A stretch of DNA of 64,000 nucleotides from Flammulina velutipes (lineage: Eukaryota > Basidiomycota > Agaricomycetes > Agaricales > Physalacriaceae), in contig CM022378.1 of assembly GCA_011800155.1 (NCBI GenBank), positions 1,736,001 to 1,800,000 on the forward strand, in the 5' to 3' direction. The notes beneath the pieces are model-generated. The model was not told the origin of the DNA. It saw nothing but the letters and a program-made list of their open reading frames with translations, and did not search any database. This document shows positions 1 to 12,184 of the stretch, one piece after another. The position numbers and the translations under genes were made by a program. How positions within the stretch are numbered: position 1 is the stretch's first letter; each line of letters opens with the position of its first letter.

Positions 1-1632
1 GCTCGCTACGAGGAGATCGTCTATTCCCGCTCTCCCTACACCAATGGCTACAGCGAGCGATGGGATGAGGGCAAGAAGACGCGTAAGGAGACGTCGGATA
101 ACGGGCTATCATGGAGGTGATCAGGCGATGAAGAACCACGAAGATAAACTACTCACGCTGACACGCCACTGCAAGAAACCTTCAGACACTGCCTGACCAG
201 CGACCGTAGCGATGATCGACGAGCTCTGTCCAGCGGCAAGAAGTGCAACGGCGAACAAAGTAGCAGCCGATTGCCCAACCATGTCGCGGATGAGGTCGTA
301 TGCATCGAACAAACTCGCAGAGCCGTCAGTGTTTACATCGTTATGGTAGAACACTGCGCCGGCTAGAATTAGGATGCTGGATCGGGGTTAGCGGTGCAGG
401 TTGTGGGTAGAGAAAGGAAGAAAGCGTACAGTGAATTTATCACAACCGCGAATCCCAGCAATGAAGCTACAATATCGACGATACCGTGATAGACGTGCGC
501 AGAAACGAATCCAAGTGGGTTGTTTTCTCGATCACAATGCCGTTTTGCGGTTGTAGCATATGTACTGGGTGGTGGCGCCGTGAAAGCCGCCTTGACCGAA
601 GCCACCACCTTTCCAACAGCGCGTTTCGCCAAAGATTTGGGTGGATCTTGCAAGTCTTTATCCGAGAGGGAATTAAGATCATCCTCGGACACTAGTGGTT
701 TGAACGATATTCTGTCTTGGGTAGCAAGAGCAGAGCCCAAGAAGAGACTGTGGGGCATTACCGTTGCGCCAACAATTCCCACCGCTATTATCCTGGTCAG
801 AGCAATCACATTTCGTTCCAAAACGACTCACATGTATAAAGCCCACCGGACCGAAAGATGTACTTCGAAGGAACATATCCCAGGAAGACGTCGTCCCATT
901 GAACATCTATTTTTGCAATGACTATGCACATGCAGACGAGCACAGCGATGACCTGGCATATGCTTCAGATTCAGTACTTGTTGACGGGGTCGATCTCGAA
1001 ATGCTTACCAGACCAGCAATCAAGAATTCAAACAACTTAACTGGGCGTCCCCGAAGCGGGTCCCCGAAGGCCAGGATAAAGATGACATCGCATGCAGTAA
1101 TCAGTACGCCATGCCAAAGCTCTAAGCGTGGAAAGAGTAGACAAAGGGCGATCGCGGAGCCCAAAAGCTCTGCCAGATCAGTCGCGATGATAGCGACTTC
1201 CGCCAATAGATATAGTGGGTACATGAGCGCCCATCGATAGAACATCTTGTGCTTCGGACGGTCGTGCAAGAGCAGGCGACAATGAGAAGCCAGGTCGAGA
1301 CCTGTTACGCATCCTAGCTTGCTGGCCGATACCTGATCCCCGATGAGAACAAATCCGACGAAATACAACAAAATAATCACCTGGAAGAATATAGCGAAGA
1401 TTCCAGCTAACAAAACTACGAAAAGCAGTCGATAACCAAACTGGCTACCGGCCTGTAGGTCTACGCCCCAATTTCCACTGTCGATGGAAAGTCAGACATG
1501 GCAGTAGAGCAATGAGAGATAGTTTGCTCACGGATCAAAATAGGCAACAGCGCATACCAGCCCGACACCTGTGTGACGTCGTGCGTGGTGGAGAACGAGA
1601 TTTGCGGTCTGTTTCATTCGATGAGTGGACAT
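1..1632 (-). CDS. NRAMP-family divalent metal transporter, 3' end beyond window
   Basis: Proton-coupled Mn/Fe-type metal importer of the SMF/NRAMP family, a polytopic membrane protein. The chosen start (ATG at 1632) gives a short N-terminus followed by GVGLVCAVAYFDPGNW, which holds the family's metal-binding DPGN loop of TM1 and is rebuilt across an intron at 1478-1531. A second intron at 1333-1380 is 48 bp, stop-free and in frame. Then come the KLGCVTGLDL and ATDLAELLGSAIAL segments (TM2-TM3), a segment reading WDDVFLGYVPSKYIF, the TM6 signature ATVMPHSLFLGSAL, and VALLAAGQSSSIIATVAGQ. Bases 1-112 encode PVIRRLLTRLLALIPSLAVA, so the gene continues past the left edge. The family is sure; the exact start and some introns are not. 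Confidence 0.9.
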
Positions 1633-2652
1633 GATGGAAGAGGGGAGTAAGTAAAGAACTTGACGGCGTGAACCAAATATAAGGAATACGAAGAACCCAA
1701 AGGAGTGGATTGGACACAGCGAAACGATTCACTGGTAGCCCCTCCAACCACGTGTTTGCCCGTCATTCCAGTGCTTCGGTTTCCATCCGTCAAGGAAGGT
1801 GGGTCATACAGCAGAGCATAAGACAACACCACAGTGAATCAAGTAGCTCGTTGAAAGAGCTCTGGCGGGAAGCGCATTAGCCACAACGACGCTCATGATG
1901 ACAAAGATACCGTACCAGTCCGTTGTTTCTTCCGAATGAATCACATCAGCACTCCATCCTGATGTTCATTCCACTCGGATTCCAAAGTGGCGGGTCAGGT
2001 ACATGCCTATGATATGGCAATGGCAAGACTTTCAGTACAGCGCCAGCAGTAAGCCAATAGAGTACTCGATCTCATCGATAGGAGTTATAATGCGCTTTCT
2101 GTGAGGGAGAAAGTCAGCGAGCACGAAGGAACGTTAATGAGTCAAATACGCGCAAGGGGATTAGATCAGATAACACACCGACCTCACCGCCGAGTTGATA
2201 ATTAGCAGAAGTCCAAGACATTCCCAATCCCTTTCTGTGGGTCGGTTGTCAGCTGGATGAATCCAACCGAGGTGTGTCCGACTTTGGGTATGGATGGAAT
2301 ATGCGGTGAGCCAAGACCGTCATACCACAGATTTGGGTGTGCTTGTTCGTGTACACGAACAACGGCATCCTGTACTTACATGCGAGGGCGCGGACAAAAC
2401 CGGAATATACCGGTTCATAATACAGCCGTTGAGTCGTAAATAGACAGTGAATGGTTTAGAGAGCTGAGCTCGAGGTAGGGATTGATGACTGAGTTGTCAC
2501 CGTCGGAAGTAGAGCAGACGCGACAAGATGGGACAAATGAGGACAAATGTCAACACCTCGTGACCATCACGTGTATGTGACAAGACGCGTCTTGCTTTCT
2601 CACCACCAATCTTTCATCTTTCAGAGAGTCTATTCAACTGAAAAGTCGAATA
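1633..2652. other. Divergent promoter region between NRAMP gene and RAD17
   Basis: About 1 kb between two divergently transcribed genes. No convincing coding exon on either strand; the short open frames here lack family resemblance or splice context. It should hold both promoters. No clear TATA box was picked out. Confidence 0.5.
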
Positions 2653-4973
2653 ATGGCACCAAAGTCCTCACAGTCGTCGATTTCGAGCCAGAAAACAGGC
2701 AAAAAGCCGCCCAAGTCGTCGCTGAAGGTCAACACGTTGAAATTGGAAACGAAGGGAACAAGGCGAATCAACCCATTGACAGCAGTATGTCGAGGATTAT
2801 TAGCGGTTTCTTCCAAACTTATAGGGAATCCAGTTTGCCAATATCCCAGCATCGCAGTCGTCCCAATCCCAACCCAAACCATACAAAGACCTGAAGGGAA
2901 AAGGAAAGGCCAAGGCCGAGGTTATTGATTTGACGGACGACGCGAATGACAACGGTAAGTAATATCTATCCCTTTTACTTGTTGATTCTGACTTCTAATA
3001 GTGACTGGGCAGCTATGGGTGGACATGTACGAGCCATCGACAGAGGTGCGTAACCACTGATCCTTCTCTATCCAGCCTGACCGAAACCAAAGGCAGAACT
3101 AGCCGTGCACAAACGCAAAGTGCAGGATGTCAGAGGCTGGCTTCAAGAATCATTTTCAGGCAAAAATAAATATCGAGTGAGTTTCAACCTAACCACGCTC
3201 CCTCCCCACTTATCTTATTCGTAGAGAATTCTGGCACTGACAGGGCCCTCGGGGACGGCCAAGACCACTACAATCCGTATACTTGCTCGAGAGCTTGATT
3301 TCGAGATACTGGAATGGACCGGACCAACAGGAAATGTTGAATCATCGTTCGCCAGAGAAAATACCTCGGACTTGGACGAAGAAACCGTGTTCGCGAAATT
3401 CGAATCGTTTCTCACCAGGGCCTCTTCTTGTCAACCACTCTTCACGGATCCTTCTCAATCAGGACAAGATTCGAAGCAAAAGATAGTCCTACTAGAGGAC
3501 TTGCCAAACATCCTTCATAGCGACACCAAAACTCGATTCCACGCAATTCTCCAATCATTGGTCTCCTCGGATGCAGGTTATGCAGCTCCTCTGGTGTTTA
3601 TCGTGAGCGACAATGGATTGCGAGGAGAGGCGAGCGACGAACGCCAAGCCTCTGGTTCCTGGGGGAAGGACCAGGCAATTGACATTCGAACTGTCATACC
3701 ATCAGAGCTGCTTCATGGTCCGTATGCTACGCAGATTCGGTAAATGCTTTTTTGACTTCCTATATACGTAACTAAACAATTCTTAGTTTCAATCCGATAG
3801 CGCCAACTATCATGAAGAAAGCCCTCCAAGCCATGTTGACGCGTCATTTCGGCTCCTCGAAGTCCCTCCAACCATCAAAGGAAGTTCTAGAGATTGTCGT
3901 CGAAAGCGCAAACGGGGATATACGTAGCGCTATCAATGCTCTGCAGTTCTCATGCATAGCCGCATCAAACGGGAAGAAACGGACGAAGGGGCGGGAAGCT
4001 ACGATTATCATGGAGTCTGTCACTAGACGAGAACAAAGTCTGGCCCTCTTTCATCTCGTTGGAAAGGTGTTGTACAACAAGCGTGAGCATTCATCGCTGC
4101 CGCCTGGGGTTCAAGATCTGACGTTGACGTAGGCAAGGGTGATCCGTCTGCATCTTCTGCGTCAGCCAAAGACACCCAGAGAGAGAAAGAGCTGGACGGG
4201 CGACTGATGGATCCGCCTTTCCTTCCTCAGTTTTTGTCGGATCACCATCGACGTACGAGTCGAGTTGATGTTGATGTATGTTTTTGTTTCTGGCTACCTG
4301 TGTCACCACTGACGGGGAGTAACACTAGATCCTATACTCGGATTCACCCATCGACTCGTCACTCTTCTCCTTATACATACACCAGAATTACACCCAGTTC
4401 TGCAATGACATTGACAACCTGGACGGTGTTGCGGACAACCTCAGCTGGATCGACTCCAGTGGAGGCGAGCAGTGGTATCAAGCCAACCCCCACCGCTTCC
4501 ATATGCTCACCATGGGTACACTTCACGCATTGCCTTCGCCTGTCGAGCGACGCTCCCAAAAGATCTATAAGCCCGACTTTTTCAATAACCTCGAGAAAGA
4601 GAAGGACGCGTGGAATGCCGTACATGATGTCAGGCGGTGGCTTCTGGAATCCGCCATCTCGAAAACTGACGCTGGATGGCGTGCAGGTGGATGGAGCAGG
4701 AATTGCATTGCGATGGAACTGGGTGGAGTGTTAAAAGCGAGAGACGACAAGAGTTCTACACTACAGACGAAGGCTCCATCCAACCACCGAGCCTTCAGCA
4801 ACTTGAACTTTGTCTTGGGGAGCTGTGGTATTGCTGCGCAATTAGGAGAGACCGACGGGGATGAGCATGACGCGTCGATTATGCTGGATGGGGCAGTAGA
4901 GGAAGAGAACCCCGATGTGGCAGCTGCAAAGAGGGGAGGTTGGTTGGACACCGACGATATCGAACCGTCTTGA
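2653..4973 (+). CDS. RAD17: Checkpoint clamp loader RAD17 (yeast Rad24)
   Basis: Large subunit of the Rad17-RFC2-5 complex that loads the 9-1-1 clamp at damaged DNA in the nucleus. Eight exons can be read: 2653-2784, 2858-2954, 3002-3045, 3093-3176, 3225-3739, 3787-4082, 4133-4275, 4329-4973 (651 residues). The order is: a basic Ser/Lys-rich N-terminus with VIDLTDD; the family motif LWVDMYEPSTEAELAVHKRK split over two introns; Walker A LTGPSGTAKTT; Walker B IVLLEDLPN; the AAA+ lid segment ending NGDIRSAINALQF; then LVGKVLYNKRKGDP and SLYIHQNYTQFC, which are typical of Rad17. The C-terminus is acidic. The length is normal for fungal Rad17. The start was chosen because MAPKSSQSS opens the reading frame after a stop-rich leader. 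VIDLTDD looks like a SUMO-interacting motif. Confidence 0.93.
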
Positions 4974-6255
4974 ATCTATACTATATCGATATTTTTAGAG
5001 CGTATAGTCTGCTTCATTTCTGAATCTACAGATAACGGACTCGGAATCTCCATCCACTCGCAGTTAGGTACTGCGGTTAGAACCCCACAGTGCGTGGGCG
5101 GTACTACTAATTGCGCGATGGCTGCATAGTACTTACCTACTACTTGGATACGAACTTTATTCGCTGAACATGACTGAATTTTATGGATGGCCCATATAAC
5201 TTGCAAGCTTTCAGCAGACAAGAGCCAGCTTTATGCGTTCTGGTTCTCCAAGTATAAGGCTCTTTAATGACGGGAATGGGAACCCAAGCACTGCATCTGA
5301 CTGTTCATTCCAGTGCGACGCTTAGCTTCTTACGAGCCGACGTTGAGATGATAGCTCGTTTAACGGTAATACTAAGTAATACGCACTGCTTGTGGCCAAT
5401 CTGATCCGATCCATCCGAAGGATGTGCAGTCGCGTGACTTTATTGTGGCGGCAATTTTATTTGATTCTTGCGACTGGGTGTCATCCTGACTCAGATGAAG
5501 AAGCTCCCCTTCATTCTAGTAGCCGCACCTACCCGCTTAACGCGTGATTTCCCAATCCATGAAACCAGAGTGAGAGATGGAATACTCAATCATCGTAGTT
5601 GAGAATATTACTGCCACCCGGAATGTGAAACGGCTGCTGCGCTACTTCAAACTATGTTCTCTACGGTCTATGTCTGTTTCGATTGCCAGGTGTTACGATG
5701 TCGACTAAGCCAGTATCGGATTTAGGCTAAGGAAAGATACGTTGGAGATGGACACTAGTGATTAGTGAATTACAATGCTGATCATCAATAGGCATGGCGT
5801 TTTTGTGAGTCGGCGGGAAGCGGTCCCTACACACTCGCGAAGTGATGAACTGCGTCGCTGTTCCCAATGCCTGTTCGGATCACTGAAAACAATGACTCTG
5901 ACGCTCTGACGCACCCAAAAAAGACAGAGGCACTCTCTGTGCGGGAATGGCAGCAATACTGTCCCGACGAAGTTGATTGATGATAGCAAGTGAACCGCCA
6001 CAACATGTAATATCATCTCAGCCGGATGCAGCTCTTCTCAGTCTTGTTACTGGTGCAGTGAATCAAAACGCGGGAAATTGGCAACGATCCAAAATACTTG
6101 CGGCGCCCAAGTCATCTCAGCGTCCCGTCTGTGTTGGCTGATTATTTCTAGAGGTATATAAGATGAAGGTGGACGCTGGAAAAATATCAGCCAAGTTCAC
6201 AGATCTCCAAATACCCAACTATCCAACTAATCCACTCTACTCACCCATTCCAATA
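4974..6255. other. Intergenic region, no gene seen
   Basis: About 1.3 kb between RAD17 and the small Cys-rich gene. Only short, unconvincing open frames are present. The last 100 bases hold the TATA box of the next gene. Confidence 0.5.
6155..6162 (+). promoter_or_regulatory. TATA box of the small Cys-rich gene
   Basis: TATATAAG lies about 94 bases upstream of the ATG at 6256, a usual spacing in this class of fungi. No competing start lies between. Confidence 0.55.
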
Positions 6256-6765
6256 ATGTGTCGTTTCCGTCGGTATGTAGTCGTTCGCCCCGTTCAAGGG
6301 TGTCGAAGTAGTCTGACATCCCGACAGCGTCCGTAACGTGTACCTCAAGTGTGGCCACGGCGAAACCTTGGTAAGACTTCTTTTCTCACAATTATAAGTA
6401 CATACTCACCACCATCACCACAGCCTGACGATTATGTGACTAGCTTCTTCTGATGACACTTTCCGTGGATACTAAAGGTTTTTTAGATTGTCTGCGAAAA
6501 CTACCGGTGCAAGTTCAGTCCCTTCCATCCGACGAACTGCCCAAACTGCACCCAAACTTGCTTCCAAGCGTAAGTCTCAAAATATCAGAGTAACCATTCA
6601 CTCAATGCGCCACATCTAGCCGTCAGTTCCCGGAACAATACAGTGAGTGGTGCAAGTGTCCACAACGAAATAATCCTAATCTCTCTGTCAGACCCCCAAT
6701 TGGACCGCTACTGTCCTACCTGTGTCCGTGCTCAGCAAATCGAGGCTTCGCGTCGTAGGCGTTAA
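6256..6765 (+). CDS. Small Cys-rich putative zinc-binding protein, 83 aa, six tiny exons
   Basis: Exons 6256-6272, 6328-6370, 6424-6435, 6487-6569, 6620-6642 and 6692-6765 join to an 83-residue protein beginning MCRFRRVRNVYLKCGHGETL. It has Cys/His pairs in CGHG, CENYRC, CPNC, TCFQ and CPTC, then an RQFPEQY segment, and ends in a basic ASRRRR. From memory, short proteins with this layout (CGH..LP..IxC...CKFS.HP..C....C..C) occur in many agarics; none has a role known to me. The third exon is only 12 nt (Pro-Asp-Asp-Tyr). Both introns around it have branch-point-like sequences (TACTCAC, TACTAAA). Zinc binding is inferred from the cysteine pairs alone. Confidence 0.75.
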
Positions 6766-6985
6766 GTGTTTAAAAGGCTCGCGCTTCACATTCGGCCAAT
6801 TTAATCAAGACCTACCCAACAACCTTAGTATACATTACTACTTCCCACGCTCCAAATGAAGCGTTAAACATTGAACGTCAAACTTTAGATATATAGATGC
6901 CCAGCTAAATTATAGAAAATGTTGCTCGGAGACCTGAAGGAAGAATGAGATTAGCGAGACTATATCTTTTTGTAAACAACTTACC

Positions 6986-8338
6986 TTACTGGTCTTCTTC
7001 GCCGTCAGAAAAATCAAAGAAATCATCGATCTCCTTCGCAAACCGCTCTGTGATACCCCAGATTCTCTTTCGATTACGCATATTGAGGCTGACGCTACAA
7101 GCCCGCGCATAGGCGCACCATGGGACTGTCCCGCCGTAAGGGCTCCACAGCAATTCCCACTGTTCGTATTCTTCTTCGCCTCGCTCACAAGGAGCCTCTT
7201 CGATGGGGAGATAGTATGGATGTTGCGACGATATGATATTCTCCGCTATGTTGTCGATATGGTTGATGACGAAAGCACGAGTTGCACGGCTCAGAGTCAG
7301 CAGAGAGGCGGCCTCGCGTATCGTAAGGTACGTTGTGCAGAGATACCAGAGGATGTCGAATGGCAACTTGGAGAAAATGCAAGGCTCCTTGCCTTGCGGG
7401 CATCGAAGTAGCGGTTCTGCAAAAGGAAACCTGTGCCAATGCCGTGTTAGTAATACAATCCCTCAGATGGCCACTTTTGACAGACCTGTCTGGACGAGAG
7501 AAGTAGTACAGTCTACCGTTGCCCGTCCATGCATCGGAAATTATGGAGTCCTCTGGCCTGTCTTGAGTCAAAAGATCTATCCAAAACTGGGAGGGTTTGT
7601 CGATATTCTGACCCACGTCAGCGACAGCAAGCCAATTTGGAAACTGATCCATGATAGTAAGCGCAGATTCAGGATCAAATATGTGCTGAGGATTGCTGAG
7701 GACGGAGTATATCATGTAGGGCTCGATTCCGGGAAATCGACCGAGGAGAATCCGATAAGCGTAGAGGCAGATGAAAAATTTGCTGACGCCGCCAAAATTA
7801 ACGTCAACGGCATCTTCACCTAGCTCGTCTTCGCTAAGCACAGATGTTGCTACAAGTTTTCCTCGATACTTCTCGAAGTCCTGGATGAGGCGGAATGAAC
7901 CGAGGTCTGGTGAATCCCCTATGGTGAAGTTACACGCAGCAACAATTGTGTCGCCCGTGATTTCTTCTGGAACTATTTAACAGTCAGACACGTACTTTAC
8001 TGTTGTTACTCCACCAAGGATGCTTACTAGGATCAGCGAAAGACTCTGTGTCTATGCAACCGTCTTCATCAAGCGGAGCGATGAGCACAAGGTCAACAGA
8101 AGCCTCCATGTCGTCGTCGGGGATTTCTAGGCGCTTGAGAAGACTTTCAGTAAGCGGTCTAGGAGGCCTGAACCCTCTTTGTATGGCATTTTCGTAGACG
8201 TCGCGTAAGATTGTTGCGTACGTCGTTCGAGATTGAAAGTAGGAGTTGCACGTGAGCTAGAACAATGGTCAAGCTTAATGACTAGTACCGGGAAGGGAGA
8301 AAGAATCTCACACTACAGTAGTAGCTGGAACCCCCCAT
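6986..8338 (-). CDS. F-box-like hypothetical protein
   Basis: Transcribed leftward from an ATG at 8338 (MGGSSYYC...) with several short introns to a stop at 6986-6988. The middle part (LIQDFEKYRGKLVATS, then GGVSKFFICLYAYRILLGRF) resembles a family of agaric hypothetical proteins. Near the C-terminus, KLPFDILWYLCTTYLTIREA followed by SLLTLSRATRAF reads as an F-box-type helix pair (a two-residue uncertainty at the intron near 7330). The protein ends in an acidic DFFDFSDGEEDQ. If the F-box is real, the protein would recruit substrates to an SCF ubiquitin ligase. The substrate is unknown. The exon junctions near 8200-8340 are uncertain. Confidence 0.65.
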
Positions 8339-8874
8339 GACACTTCAAGTTGGATGTTCGAAGTCAAGCTTCAAGTCCAACCTGGACCAGGACCCAACAA
8401 ATAACAGATCATGATCAATCCTATTGATGGCCAGTGAACAAATTGAGGGCTTGATTTAGACCAGACGAGTGAACAAATGTGGCTCGAGGGCCCGGATAAC
8501 GCGACTTTCAGGAGGTTTCAGGAGTCAGGACACGATGATGGTAGAAGGTACAGTGACTTACCGGTAATACCCGAAGGCTAACTCCGTTGTGGCGTCGTCA
8601 AATTCAAGGACAAAATGGCTACAATACTACAGGGCTATTCCCGAAGCTCGACGCACATGAGATGTCGATAATGTGGTAGGCAGACCGTCTTGCAGCTTCT
8701 GTTAGGATATACCCCATCCTCGTTGCGTAGATAGAGTCCACACTAACTATTATTATTATACAAAGATCCGACTGGTGACAGAGCTGAACATACGAAAGCG
8801 ACGAAAACAAAAGAACAACACAGGGTACCATACAGACATAGCGATAGTAAACCATCCGATATAACGAAAAGAGT
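8339..8874. other. Intergenic region between two leftward genes
   Basis: Upstream region of the F-box-like gene and downstream region of the methyltransferase gene. It includes a short run of ATT triplets near 8747. No coding exon is seen. Confidence 0.5.
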
Positions 8875-11800
8875 CTAAAATGGGGAGGCAGGTCGGGACT
8901 TGCTCCTCGTTCGCGGACGCTCAATCCTGACAGGGGCCTCTAGCATGCCCTGGTCATTTGCTGGAGTCGGTGAATGGTGCTCGTCCTGTACATTTTGATC
9001 CCCAAATGCAATCTTTCTCCCAGGGCCAGTTTGAAGTGACCGTAACATGCTGCTGGCCCCACCGCTGCGATTCCTCCCATGCCGTGGTTTGAAGGGCGAC
9101 AAGCTCAACAGCCCCTCTGACTTTTTCCTGGACAAAGGACTATCGCCAAACTCGGATGGTTTTCGAACCATGGGCGACCGTGGTGACGAATAAGAAGGGG
9201 GTAGTGCCGGGATTGGTGGGACGGGACTCGTTGACGTGGATGAGCCTGGGGAATAAGGATCAAAGAGCTGAGCGTGAGAGGTACGACGCGTAAGTAGATT
9301 GCGTGCTCTTGTAGCTATAGGTGACGATGGCGCTGCACGGGGCGATGTGTAGCTCCCGTTCAAGTGAACAAGTGAAGCGTGGTGAGATAGTTGACGAGGG
9401 GATGGAGGAGGTTGATCTAAGACGGGAGAAGGGGAAGAAACACTCGAGGGATAGTCGGGGCGAGTGTATAGACCTGTAGGCGATCCTGGTAAGAATTGGC
9501 CGAAACTTGATTCTCGACTCGCTGACTGTTTCCGATGTCGAGGAGAAAGTGGGGTCGGCGGCGGGAACGTGAAGTCTGTTGTCGAACTATAATCATATGG
9601 GGTATCGCGGAAGAATGCCAAAGAACTTCTAGGAGAGGTGGATATAGGTATGGGGGCAGACACGGATAAAGGCGACGGTTTCTTCTTCTTGGGTGGGCCG
9701 CCTGTATTGGAAGCCAGTTTCGACATGCTTGACTTTCCAGAGGCCCCTAGGCGACGCCCAAGCCCGCGGAACAATCCAAACCGTGTTCTTGATTCATCGA
9801 GCGAAGGTAGCTCCATTTTGGAGCCGAGGGTCGGTGTGCCACATCGTGAGATAGAACGTGCTAGTAGCTCCCGCTGACTGTCACCAGTTCCACGAGGGCG
9901 TGTTCTGATGTCCGGCAGCGAGAACGCATTGTCCGCTCTGTGTAGCGAGTTGAACGGAATTGGGGCAGGAACGGCCACAACGTGTCCAAAGATGGAGCCT
10001 GGCGCCTTGGCAATCTTGACCACTTTCCAGCCAGCAGACGCGGCAAGGGCTACCGTTTCACGAAGGGTACGTTCTTGGCCATTGAAGGTAGCTTGCATCT
10101 GGTGAACCGGTCAATAAAGTTTGGCCATGTCGATAGACAATGCTTACTGTCAAATCCATCCAATATCCATGGGCGCTAGCCTTGCCCAGATTTGGTAAAA
10201 GAGGTGCAGGAGCCAGAGACGTCTCGGCACCAACGATATCCCTAATATCGATTTCATCATCACCAACTGATAGGTCGTCGTGACAGGCCAGCGGAAGAAC
10301 AAAGTCGGCTAGAACGAGTTTTGTTGCCTCTCCGGAGGCTTCACGAAGCCTCAGTAGGATCCTCCGAGCAAAATCATCGGGCCAGTCATGTAAAATGACA
10401 CGCAAAAAATAAACTGCGGCATGTCTGATAGGCTGTGGAAGGAAAAAATCGTGGGCTACAACAAAATGTCAGCAATACAACGACAAAAGAGAGGTAAGAA
10501 ATCACCTTGAAACTCAACGACACCTGAGTCAAGGAATTCTGGGCATTTCTCTCTCCAGGCCTTGATGCCCATATCAACCACGACTGGTCTGTCTTGGACG
10601 ATGAACTTGAGACCCATTGAATCATCTTCTGGCATTGAGAAGGCGTGCGCTAAGATCATAGTAGTTGAGCCAATACCACCGCCAACATCTACGACGACGC
10701 TTCCGCGAGGTAAACATTGCCATTCGAATCCTACATTGCAATGGTCGGTTAACCGGCATGCTGACCGGAAAGCAACACTTACCACTGAAAACAGCGCCTG
10801 GAACCTCCCACGAATCTGTGCCGGTCATGGCAGCACCAAAACGCTCTAACCGAAATTGATTCGAGTTCGACATGGAGTTGACGTTAGAAGGGTTGAGTCC
10901 GGGTAACAGCCGGGATTCGCGTCCTGGACCGTTCACTTGACCTTGTTCAACCCCTTCGCCTTCCAACCAATTAAAGAACCCGACACCCTCACAGCCAAAA
11001 GCAAAGTTGAAGGGAGCGTGCGTGGGTTCCTCGCCATTCTTGCGGGCATCATTAGACAGAAGATATGCTTCAGTTATGTATGCAGAGGATTTTTGTAGCT
11101 CATCGGTGCTAGCAGGAGGTTATTCTTGACGGCCTTTGGCCAAGATAGGAGACGTACCACATCCCCACAAATGCGGAGATCCCATTAGTACCTCGATATT
11201 TCTGTTCCGGTCTAGCGAAGAAGTGTCAGACATCGGGCGTTTTTTGACAGTGGAAGGAATACTTTTCTTGTATCTCGTGAGGAGATTTCCCCGTATCGAT
11301 CAAAGACGAGACTCGATTGTTGGTGAAGACATCAGGAGTGACTTCGCGGAGGATATGATGGGTAGCCAACAAACGCAGAGTATGCGCTGTAGGCAATTAG
11401 GATCGGCGGCAAGATAAGGCACTGGGTACGTACCAATTTTGCTCTTCTCGATACCAGTCTTCTCAGCGATCACTTTGACGTGTAAGCCTTCTGGTCCGGC
11501 GTCGCGGAGGATTTCAACGACATTAGAGGCTTCCAAGAGACGCAAACAAGAAGGCAGATGATACTGTGAAATGCAACGTGTAAGTCATGGTGACATGGCG
11601 TAGAATATGGATGAGGGCAATAGTGCGAAAGTCGCACGCGTCAATGTCAATGTCGGAGAAAGGAAGCAACCAAAGAAGGGAAAATCGAGATCTAACGGGA
11701 ATGAAAGATGGTGAAAACTCACCCCCATGGCTGCGTCACAGATGGACAGAAACGGCGTCTGGACGCTCATTGAGATGTGCCCAGCTGCAGCGACGATTCG

Positions 11801-12184
11801 ATTGATGGCAGAGAGAACGGCTGGGTGGGACGTGAGGGCTTCAGAAGGTGAGGTTGGATCATATGGCGCGTCCAGCGATGGGAAATCGAGCGGTGAAGGG
11901 AACGAGCTTGCTTGGAGCTGGGCGAAAAAAGGAGCAGACCCAAAACTAGTGAGCGATGGGGACGGCGGTGGCGACGCATATGCGTGTCCAACAGCGAAAG
12001 ATGATGCCTTGGGTGTCGTGTGGGCTCTGAACGAGTCCAAGGACGTCTTTGGCGGCGTCGACGGGGGTTCCGGGACAGGAGAGGACGATGAGGACGACGA
12101 GTTGGCCTCGCGATAGACAGCTTCTATGTCGTCGAGCGCGTTGCCAATCAAGGCGTGGAGGTCGCGCAAGACAGCGAGCGTCAT
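8875..12184 (-). CDS. O-methyltransferase (plant COMT-like) with long disordered C-terminal tail
   Basis: SAM-dependent class I methyltransferase of the O-methyltransferase family 2 type, about 900-1000 residues over several exons. Start ATG at 12184 (MTLAVLRDLHALIGNALDDI). The N-terminal part has a Ser/Pro-rich insert, then AAGHISMSVQTPF and a winged-helix dimerisation region (LRLLEASNVVEILRDAGPEG, KTGIEKSKIAHTLRLLATHH). The catalytic core has SAM motif I VVDVGGGIGSTTMILA and the downstream RVILHDWPDDFARRIL motif, then YWMDLT and FNGQERTLRETVALAASAGW. After VVAVPAPIP the last ~350 residues are a single exon of low-complexity Ser/Pro-rich sequence with many SP/TP sites and basic patches (KKKKPSPLS, RKPSEF, SRKKSEG). 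Small-molecule substrate unknown; similar proteins occur in secondary metabolism. Confidence 0.85.
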
